In this document: piece by piece, positions 1 to 10,500 of the stretch
How positions within the stretch are numbered: position 1 is the stretch's first letter
Layout: each line of letters opens with the position of its first letter
Origin: Saccoglossus kowalevskii
Taxonomy: Eukaryota; Hemichordata; Enteropneusta; Harrimaniidae
Direction: 5' to 3'
Length of the DNA: 16,845 nucleotides
Assembly (NCBI RefSeq): GCF_000003605.2
Contig: NW_003120437.1
Coordinates: 7,193 to 24,037, forward strand
The notes under the pieces: model-generated
Seen by the model: only the letters and a program-made list of their open reading frames with translations
What the model was told of the DNA's origin: nothing
Databases searched by the model: none
Made by a program: the position numbers and the translations under genes

Positions 1-1267
1 CCCGTACACTACATCAGATTTTAATCAGATTGATGAACCCCATGTTACGTCTTCTTAGAAAAATTAAATTGCAAAATTTGTTGCACAATCATCGATTTTC
101 ACTTCTGAGTCCAGGTTTCAGGTTTTTATTTGGTTATATGAACCCCATATTACGTCTTATTAGAATTCAATTGGGTCAGAGTCCAGGTTTCAGGTTTCAG
201 GTTTTTATTTGGTTATATGAATCCCATGTTACGTCTTCTTAGAATTGAATTGGGTCAGAGTCCAGGTTTCAGGTTTTTATTTGGTTATATGAACCCCACA
301 TTACGTCTTATTAGAATTCAATTGGGTCAAAGTCCAGGTTTCAGGTTTTTATTTGGTTATATGAACCCCATATTACGTCTTATTAGAATTCAATTGGGTC
401 AGAGTCCAGGTTTCAGGTTTTATTTAGTTATATGAACCCCATATTATGTCTTCTTAGAATTCAATTGGGTCAGAGTCCAGGTTTCAGGTTTTATTTAGTT
501 ATATGAACCCCATATTACGTCTTATTAGAATTCAATTGGGTAAGAGTCCAGGTTTTTATTTGGTTATATGAACCCCATATTACTTCTTCTTGGAATTCAA
601 TTGGGTCAGAGTCCAAGTTTCAGGTTTTTATTTGGTTATATGAACCCCATATTACGTCTTCTTAGAATTCAATTGGGTCAGAGTCCAGGTTTCAGGTTTT
701 ATTTAGTTATATGAACCCCATATTACGTCTTATTAGAATTCAATTGGGTAAGAGTCCAGGTTTTTATTTGGTTATATGAACCCCATATTACTTCTTCTTG
801 GAATTCAATTGGGTCAGAGTCCAAGTTTCAGGTTTTTATTTGGTTATATGAACCCCATATTATGTCTTCTTAGAATTCAATTGGGTCAGAGTCCAGGTTT
901 CAGGTTTTATTTAGTTATATGAACCCCATATTACGTCTTATTAGAATTCAATTGGGTAAGAGTCCAGGTTTTTATTTGGTTATATGAACCCCATATTACT
1001 TCTTCTTGGAATTCAATTGGGTCAGAGTCCAAGTTTCAGGTTTTTATTTGGTTATATGAACCCCATGTTACGTCTTCTCAGAATTCAATTGGGTCAGAAT
1101 TCAGGTTTCAGGTTTTTATTTGACTATATGAGCCCCATGTTACATCTTTTTAGAATTCAATTGGATCAGAGTCCAGGTTTTTATTTGGTTATATGAACCC
1201 CATGTTACGTCTTCTTAGAAAAATTAAATTGCAAAATTTAATCATCGATTTTCACAACACTTCTGTG
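1..1267. repeat. Minisatellite, about 16 units of about 71 bp, with 208-bp higher-order period
   Basis: The core unit contains GTCCAGGTTTCAGGTTTTTA, then TTTGGTTATATGAACCCC, then ATTACGTCTTCTTAG and AATTCAATTGGGTCAGA. Units missing TTTCAGG are about 63 bp, full ones about 72. The variant TACTTCTTCTTGG recurs at 581, 789 and 997, exactly 208 bp apart; the copies 581-788 and 789-996 differ at one base. Both edges carry the same variant unit (34-107 and 1194-1266) ending in AAAAATTAAATTGCAAAATTT and ATCGATTTTCAC. It lies in the intron after exon 12, about 80 bp from that donor. Confidence 0.97.
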
Positions 1268-1344
1268 CAACACAGACAACATATGTGAGAAGCAGAAGCT
1301 AACTGGGTCTGCTGTGGAGACCAATAAGTTAAACATAATCTTAC

Positions 1345-1533
1345 CTCGCCCATATTATAAAGATAATCTGTTGCCTTGTCTAAGAAATGTTCTTCAATGT
1401 TTGAATCAATAGTTTCTTTCACGTGACTGTAATAATCATCCCAGTGCATCACAGGATACAGCTTCTTTTCTCCAATCAATGTGTGTATGTTCTTTGCAAT
1501 CTTGTCACATATGCTGGGCATTGGTTTTTCGTT
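1345..1533 (-). CDS. Exon 12: start of COR domain (residues 462-524), last exon in window
   Basis: 189 nt, phase 0 at both ends. It carries PSICDKIAKNIHTLIGE, then KKLYPVMHWDDYYSHVKETI, then FLDKATDYLYNMGE. The P-V-x-x-W-D/E-x-Y/F and Y-L-x-x-M/L-G-E patterns are hallmarks of the N-terminal half of COR domains, where MGE is normally followed by a hydrophobic strand. The acceptor is cacttag and the donor GAG/gtaagat. The protein must continue in exons beyond the low end of the window. Confidence 0.93.
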
Positions 1534-4500
1534 CTAAGTGAATAAACCGCAATAAATGTCAATTAATGTACTTTATTTGCATATGGCCGTCAGAATCTCA
1601 TTGACACTGAGAAGAGTGCAAGAATTGTGTTTCCCCTCCCAAAATAAAGTTCCATTCTCTGTCATCATCACGCACACACCACCCTCCCAACTTATGTAAC
1701 TATGGTATTTAGAACAGTGGTCGCCATTAGGACGATAAAAAATATACCAGTATTTGAGAAGTAAAAGCAAGTCACGTGACTATTGCTCCCAACGAGATCT
1801 TGGCGGCCATTACGACTCGCCATTCCTGCATGTTTATATTCTGACATTTTTTTTTTAACGTAAACATGACCTCGGGAAAATCATTTTACCTGAAGAACGT
1901 TGGTGATCCTTGCATTTAGTAAATTCCTGAGACGTGCCATGTCTGCAGTATCTGGCTCATGACCATTGATGACAAAACATTCATCCACGATGTTAAGGTG
2001 GTCCTTCATGATTTCTGAACAGTCTTCTGTTATTTGTTTAGCCACTTGCTTAGCTAGCGCATAAACAAATAAATGTTAATAAATGTTAATAAATGTTAAT
2101 AAATGTTAATAAATGTCTGTTATTTCAGACACTGAATGCAGCCCTTAGCAACAACTGATATCAATGGCTGAATAATATGAGGTTATTACGAGAATACCTT
2201 AAAGTATGCACGAAGACAGTACAGCGGGAGTATCGACTGACGTGCAGCGGAGGTCGATGCGCCGGCGTACTGTCTGAGTGCATACTTTGAGGTATTTTCG
2301 TAATAACCTTATTATTATACATCTTTTCCTTCCAAGGATACATCATGGGAATGCCGAAATTCAAAATGTTTAGAACAGAATCAGTGAACTTCTTTGTGTG
2401 GAGTGCGGTCACGCGCGTAATCGTTCCATATTTGGAATTCGCATTTCCTTATATGGTAGGATGAAAATGTCCTGTAAAATAATTCAAAATTACGGCACAC
2501 TGTAACTTATGGCGTTACGTCGACAGATGTATAATTATACTATATAATTGATGTGTTGCCATTATGTCTAGGGATTGTAAGAATAAGTCTCTTGTATCCA
2601 CTTCAAAAGTAACACACTCAGGTACTTTCTATGGATATTGCTTTCTATAACATCACTAATTGTCAGCATTATATGCCAATGAAAATGTAAGACGATGTGG
2701 GGGTCATGCATAAGACCTATTCTACGTGCTCTTGTTACTTTTAAAGGGCGGTGGTCGTCGTGCCACATCCTGGTCGGCATGGGACTCATAGCGATGTACT
2801 ATATATATATGTGGATATGTTTTTAATCTCACTGTTTCATAATCTCATAATGTTTAAAGAGAATTAGGAAACCTTAATGGTCTTTTGAAAGTGGCATCAA
2901 GAGCAGAAGTAAAATTATGTTTTATTACCCACCTTCCTGTTCCCATTGTGCTGCCCAGTCAGCTCTACTTGCCACAAGTATTACAGTTGGCTTCTGACCT
3001 TCTTGACCTTTCACCTTGGAAGGATTAGTTGCCTTTATTAGTCGCAGCCAATGGAGAACCTTTAAAATAGAACCAATAGGAATACAGCATTACCGGGGCT
3101 GGAACCACCAAATTATGACTTGATTTTAATATCGAAATAGTTTTAATATTAATAAGTGAATAAATATTAATGAGACGAACAATAATAACGAAATCATAAT
3201 TATTTTTAATGAGAATATTGAATTTCTTCTGCACTACAATCAATAATTAATCTCAGAACACAGAAAAAAAATGTGATATCGTATGTTAATGAACATGAAT
3301 TAGATTATATAAGTGAAAGAGGTCATGAAAAATAATATTAAATGGTCCATATTCAATAAATTATGAATATATGAATGGAATTATGAATAATAATCACCTC
3401 ATGAGTATGAATTATAATTATTAAATGTGAATAAAATCGTGTATAACAATAAGAATATGAATACTAATATGAAAATAAATGAAATACCGAACATTAAATA
3501 AATCATTAATATTGAATCGAGAATATTCAATTTATTATATTATTTACATAATAACTGATTATGAATGTTTATGAGTAATTAAATTATGAATATGAATGAG
3601 TTTATGAATGATTAGATCGTAAATATGCATAAATTCGTAATTATTAATTAGTTTATGTATGTGAATAATAATTACATCGTGAAAATCAATTACTATAAAA
3701 TGATTTATTTCAGCTGGAATTAATTTTCACTGAATAGACGTTTTGGGTGTTGTGTATGGAATTTAATTTTCACTAATTGAAGAGTTTTTGACGAATGTTA
3801 AATATAGGAAAAAAGTATATTCGCTGGATATTATTTATCGGAAATAAATCCCAAGCTAAAATATAGTATTCCACAGTATATTGTAAACATGAAATAAAGC
3901 AGAGTTATCTTGTCCAAGTTTAAAGGCTGAACCATCTGGTATATACTGTAGAATACTTTATTTTCGCTTGGAATTTATTTTTGCCATTTTCGCTGAAGGG
4001 ATGATTCCATGAAAATAAAATCCAGCGAATATACCTTTTTCCCTATATTTCACATTAAACTCATCAAAAATCAGTGGAAATAAATTCCATACAAAACGCC
4101 CCAAAAGCCTTATCAGCGAAAATTAATTCCAGCGAAAATAAAGTATTCCACAGTATGTTATTATTCTCAGAATTTGATACATGATACACGCTAAATAACA
4201 AGTTGGTTCGTTAAAACATTCATGGATCACACGTTTTCCAAATTGTAGCCATTATTGCTGAAAATTCAAGATGGTTACCAAACCATGTGGCTGATCAAAA
4301 CCATTTAATTTTTTCTCATAAGAAGTATCAAGAATCAAATCGATCATTTTAAGCATTCATGAAAAACAAATGCGCCAAATTGTGGTCATGTTGTCAGAAT
4401 TCCAAGATGGTGACCAAACCATGTGACTGATCGAAATTATTTCTCATAATTTTCTTTTTTGGTCATACATGTTATATGCAAATTATCAAGTTGGTCGGAC

Positions 4501-7500
4501 AAAGCACTCGTGAGAAACGAATGCCCAAAATTGAGGTCATTTTTGTCAGAAATCCAAGATGGTAAAGCATTTATATTGTCTGAAGGAGTACACTTGAGGG
4601 ATACGACAAATTTTGAAGTAAAAGGATAAATGAAATAACAGTTAGAATGACTTTAGAAATATTAGACATAGCGGCCAAACCACGTGAACACCTACCCCAA
4701 TTCTCAAATTTGAATGTGATTTATCCATACATGCTAAAAAAACGTTTACGTCAATATGTTTAGTTTTTCTGAAGAAGATTTTTAAGCATGTTTTTACGTT
4801 TTTTAGGGGAAAATGGCAGGAAGAAATCACGTGACTGCTACAGATTTTATTGATGGAATGCGCAACCAATATCCTAATAAAGCTACAACAACAAAATCAT
4901 AATGGTTAGACCCACGAAAAGGGTTCAAAATGGCCCCTTCTGGTTTAACTTCAATCCAAGATGGCTACCAAACCAATTGACCAATCAAAATTCAGATAAT
5001 TAGCGTTTATCATTATAGGAAATTTTAGACCATTCCATTCAGTGGTTTTCTTAAGAAGAAAAAAGAACAGCAGAAGAAGAATTTGATTAGCTTTCACAGC
5101 CAAGAATGCATTTTCGACTGCTTTTTTTTTCTTATTTGTGTGCCTTTCCTCTGATTTTTCGTCTGTCTTACCTTGTTTTTTTGTTCTTCCATGATTTCAA
5201 ATGGTCGCCTGATTTCTACACCATGTGGTTTTTTATGGTAATCTGCTATCTGATACAACACAACAAAAGTCGCTGTTCTTGCGCCCAGGAACATCGTGTG
5301 TGTCACAAAAAACTCTGCGTGGCCGGCATAGTCCCATAAGCTGACCTTACCTATTCCTGGTACGAATATGTTTTCGACCTCTATTCCAGCTGTAGGGATA
5401 TACTTGTCATCTCCAGGGGGTGGTGCATCTGTGGCCTTTGTTGACTGTGATAAAAATAGGTGAAAATTAAATAGACCAGTTGTGGCTTTCAGTGGTTTGA
5501 GTTGTTTCACATAATCGGACTCGCTTGCTCGCATAGATCAAATCATAATGGTAATCCTTCAAGTATCCATTTTTATATATCTATAACATCATGAACGGAC
5601 AAGTAATTTTTGTTTTTAAGTCTTTCGTTGTTAAGACAAATTAGTTCTGCACTCATCAGTGATTTTCCAAGCGCGTGTGCGAGAATTTAGTTTAGGCGGT
5701 TTACCAGAAATCTGCAAACAGTATATTGACAAATAGACAATTACTTAAAAGCGGTAGGTTCGTCACCTGCACACGCGTGGAAATTGAGTTCCAAGCGTCG
5801 ATAACAACACGCGCTAAAAACGCAAAGGCTCATGGGTAGACACTTGTTTGTAAACAATGACACAATGGCCATCTGACGCATGCGCAGGTGACGACTCCCC
5901 GATTTAAATAGCACTCTCTATGGATGAAAAGTTTTCATGACGTAAATGGACGACACAAAGGCGGTTCGAAACGTCGATATAGTTTCAATCTGTAGTGGCT
6001 AATCAATGAAGATGATATATTTGACTGTGTATTCTACATGAAGGACCACTACACGACCAACTAAACACATTTCCTTCATCCATATACGTCATTTTAACGT
6101 CACAAAGCGCTCTGTCACTAGAGGGCGTAATTTATAAGAATGGTGTACTGTAAAGGGGTTAATTACTGTAAAAGGATTAATTATTCACTGGGTTTTAATT
6201 TTGCTTAATTCGCTGACTGGAAAATGCGCTAAATTAAAACACAGTGAATATGTAAAATTTAGTATAGAACACATTATCTAAATGATAAAACCGTGAATTT
6301 AAAACCCACTGAATATGCCTGAAATGGTAAATCAGCGAAATTTAAACCCAGTGAAAATAAGTTATTTTACAGTATTCACTGGCTTTTAATTTTGCTTATT
6401 TCGCTGACTGGAAAATGTGCTAAATTTAAAGTCTCATAGTTCGTAATGTATTTTCTACAAGTGATGATAAATACTCACAAGTAAAAGAGATCTCTTCAAT
6501 GTTGACTTGCCCGCACCACAATGACCACAGATATAAAGTTTACCAACAGTTACTGGCACACCTTTTTCAATCATAAGTTCTTGGTAAACTTTTTCCTGAA
6601 ATAGCATTAGATTAAAGTTCAAAATGAAGATTTGTTCCGCTCGGTTATTATCTCCCGACAAATATGCTAATTTGTTCCCTAATTAGCATACTCGGATCCA
6701 GTGAACAAAACAGCCGTCCCAATGAGTAAAGCATCGCATAACCAATACTTGTTATCAATATTTTAACATCAGACACACAGAAAATATTGTGGTGATATTG
6801 TTGTTTATTTATTTTGTTGTTGTATTAGGTTTCAGTACCACAACAAGATATAAGTTCCACGTTTAACATCTATTAAATAATTCCTTCCAAAACATGCATT
6901 ACAAATGTACTATCCTCCTAATCAGAACGCCCCCTTATTCTACCGCACATGGCGCTCTTCACCAGTATGCAAATTTCAAAAAAAAAATGTGTGACACGTG
7001 TCTCTTCCATAATGCATTGTTATGACTTATCTCCCATGATGCATTTGTACATCCTGAGTAAATTTAACATTACCCCGGGTATTGATATTATAAGGCCAAA
7101 AAAAAATTGTTTTGTTGCCCTCAGTGACCGACCGAAAAATATGAAATACCGGGTCGCGTTTTCCCCCCCATACATGTATACCTCGGCTATTTACGATACC
7201 CTTAGTTTTCACGAGTTTAAAAAAAAAAATCTGACCAACCGATCCAATTTTTCAATTTTCCGACTTAAGGGCAACATAAGTTGTTGTATTTTTGCCTAAT
7301 AATGAGAACATTACCAGTTTGGCACCCAGTATTACATGTTCAGCGCCTTTATAGAAAGTTGTTCTTGCACAGTGTCTTCCGATATTTGATTGTGTTACTT
7401 CTAGTGGTGTTCTGCCATCCTGAAAAATATATCTTACTATATCATACCAGGTAATGCACAACTTACAGAGGTGTAATGCTGAAAGTGAAATACATTTCTG

Positions 7501-10500
7501 TCCCTAACAGGGGGAGGGGGTTCAAGGTGCTGGTTGCATAGAATTAGTTGACATCAGTCATTATCTGGACAGATTAAATAATGATTTGGCCGCCATGTTG
7601 TCTTGTTCACCAGTGACTACAGGGCAACTTTATTTCTCAAACTGAACGTAGGTGGCAGTGTTACATGCAAAGTACATAGCTTCAATGTAACACACATCAC
7701 ATGCCCCTTTTCAACTTGATACTTATTATGTATGAATAATGAGTTTATAAACAGTTTTGAGTAATTCAGAAAGGTCAGAAAGATGTGAAATGTGGATGAA
7801 CGTAATTACTTTGCTTGCAAAGTACTGAAAAGCTTAAAGTGCGGCAGTTGTCGCGCTGCGCATGTGCGACATTTGTATTGATAAACATTGATTTTCCCAC
7901 AATCCAATGCGCTCTTCAAATGGAAATCACAAGTATGAGGTTTGACATGGGCGCGATTTGCATTGATTACTGACTCTTTCGATACTTTCCAATCACATGA
8001 AAATTATCTAATTAAAGCTTGAAAACGTCTCAGTTCGTACTCGTTGTTCTGCGCAACAGTCAAAGTCTACATAATACTGATGAAAAGTTGAATATCTAGA
8101 GAATGAATATGATATAAAAAAAACAGTAAATTGCATTCTCCTTTTTTTTAGGGGTCTTCATTTTTCTTTAGGGGTCATTATGTTGTTTGGATTGATGTTT
8201 CCTTTAATAGGGCGTAATCACAAACGGCCGTCACGTGACACTCATATTTAACCATGATGTTATTAGTATTCATGATCTAATTAATATTTATGATTGCATT
8301 GATATTCATGACCTCATTAATATTAATGATATATGGCAATATTTCATAACTCTAATAATGATAAACAAAGCAACTTACAGTACTTATGTGATCAATATTA
8401 ATATCGGCTTCCACCAACAATTTGACAATTCCCAGAGCATCTTCTTGTTTTTGAACACTCTCCTCAAATTTAGAAGATGTTAAATGTCTTATCGGATAGC
8501 GTAGTATGGTGTAGAGAGCATTATTTTTCTGAAATGAAATCAATTATTGCAATTAAATTCAAAACATTTGTGTTATACTTGTTTTCCAAGGTCTTCAGCT
8601 TACTGGTATATACAAAGGTGGAATGTACCAGGATGTGTAAATGTAACAGGTTTAGGAAACAGTTATCTTCGGGGCGGACATCCGGGCATTTTCATCGCCT
8701 GGCAACCCTTGCGGTGAAAACAAAGGCCAAAAACTCACAGAAAACGGTACTTTGGGATGATTGTTGAGACTCTACTGAACAAGATTAGCCCTACGTGTGT
8801 AACATATATAAATTTGGTTGTTCGGGATTACTTTAAAGTTGAGTTTGTGTTGTTTTCTCGAGTTTTCACCGGCTCGAACGGCGTTCCACAGCAGCGCGGG
8901 CAGAGCCCATAGAAATACGTGGTACAGTGGTGCGCGTCTTAGTAACTGGAACGTCTTGTGACGTAGCTCCGCCCAGAGGATAGCAGGATATGTGACTTTT
9001 AAGGGTCATACATGAAAACAATTCTCACCTCAAAAAGACTGTTCACGTCGCATCTGTACTGGATGAGAACTTTCACAACTTCTATATTATTATTTAAGGT
9101 GGCAAGATAAAGAGGCGTCTGTCCTTCCTGTAAAACAACACAAGATATATATCAATAACTGATAAATGGTACTAACTAAACTAAAACGATGAATAGATTT
9201 CAAGTAGAACACGAGAACCATTCATTTTTTTCTTTCTGATTTTCGATGAGTATTATTATTGGACAAATATGTGGTGGGTGAGATAGGGTTGCGTTGTGTA
9301 GAGAAATAGACTTCCATGGGACAAAGTCAGAGTTCTTTTTCTTGTGTCTCTGGTCTTAGTTACGAGTCAAAGGTTATTAAAAGAGGCGGCAAGACCAACA
9401 CCTAACATTGCAACATTAAATGATAAACAAGATACAATGTAATACAATGTTATACTACACAAGTAAACAGTAGAATTCTGAACCATGTATGTAAATAAAT
9501 TTTGAAATGTTGATTGCAATGGAGCTCTCAGCAATAAAATACAATGGAATTTGTGTTCTTTGTCAAAAAGAATTTGGAAAATCTGTTGAACAGACCCAGA
9601 GGCATTTCGTCTGGGGTTGGATTTTGGATAACCTAAAACTTGGGCCAGAAGTAATATGGACGGTGGTCGTCACGCATCGCGTCTTCGAATTTCACGTAAC
9701 CAAACAATGTACTTTACATGCGTTGTATACTTCACTGGGAGCGACGACCACTGCCCTCTATCTTAAAAAACTGAGGTGGAAATATTTGCCTTTGCTGACT
9801 GCCGAGATGCAATGATGATAATCATAATACATTTTGCTTTTTGTTTGCTTACATTGTTCTTGCAGTTTGGATCTACGCCATGACGTAACAGAACTTCAAC
9901 TACGGAAGAATGACCATTGTGGGATGCAAAATGTATTGCAGTGTTGCCATTCTGTAGACACAATTGATAAGACAATCAGATCAGTACAAGTGAACACTAC
10001 CATTACGTTTGGTTGTAATTTAAATGACACTAAGACTTTTTTTCAGAAAGAAAGAAACTGGTAAGGTGCTTGGTTAATGTAGCAGTGTCTCGTGATGTTT
10101 TTTTTTTTCAGTACATCATCAAATCCGCCAATTTGTGTATCCTCGTTCGTAATTCATCCAAATTCATTCCAATTCATGCTTGATTTGAATCGGCGTGTAA
10201 TTCCTTGACTCAAATCGTTATATAGCCCCCGGCATAAATATCGATCCATCCCTTGATTCTCGGTTAGTTCCTACTATATATATAACTGCATCCCTTGAAT
10301 TAACTCCCAGCATAAATAATTGTACATCCCTTGATCATAGTTTAGACCTCCCAGCATAAATAATTGTACATCCCTTGATCATAGTTTAGACCTCCCAGCA
10401 TAAATAATTGTACATCCCTTGATCATAGTTTAGACCTCCCAGCATAAATAATTGTACATCCCTAGATCATAGTTTAGACCCCCCAGCATAAATAATTGTA

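Noticed and set aside
30-435. Plus-strand open frames encoding a repeated 24-residue unit (MNPxLRLIRIQLGQSPGF...)
   Set aside because: They are the translation of the minisatellite where the unit happens to be 72 nt; 63-nt and frameshifted units break the frame, and similar frames at 984-1196 have no signal, domain or splice support.
2929-2932. Alternative donor 4 nt downstream of exon 10 (GG/gtaata)
   Set aside because: It would give phase 2 and read GGC TAA across the junction with exon 11, a stop; the upstream donor keeps the Roc-COR frame.
5963-5972. GGTTCGAAAC resembling a tRNA T-loop (B box)
   Set aside because: No matching acceptor stem, D-arm or anticodon arm can be placed upstream.
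6949-7299. 116-codon plus-strand frame
   Set aside because: It lies inside an intron antisense to the gene, depends on A/T runs giving K and F, and has no family resemblance.
8664-8974. Solo LTR interpretation of the dispersed repeat
   Set aside because: No TG...CA ends shared by both copies, no polyadenylation signal pattern and no target duplication seen; class left open.
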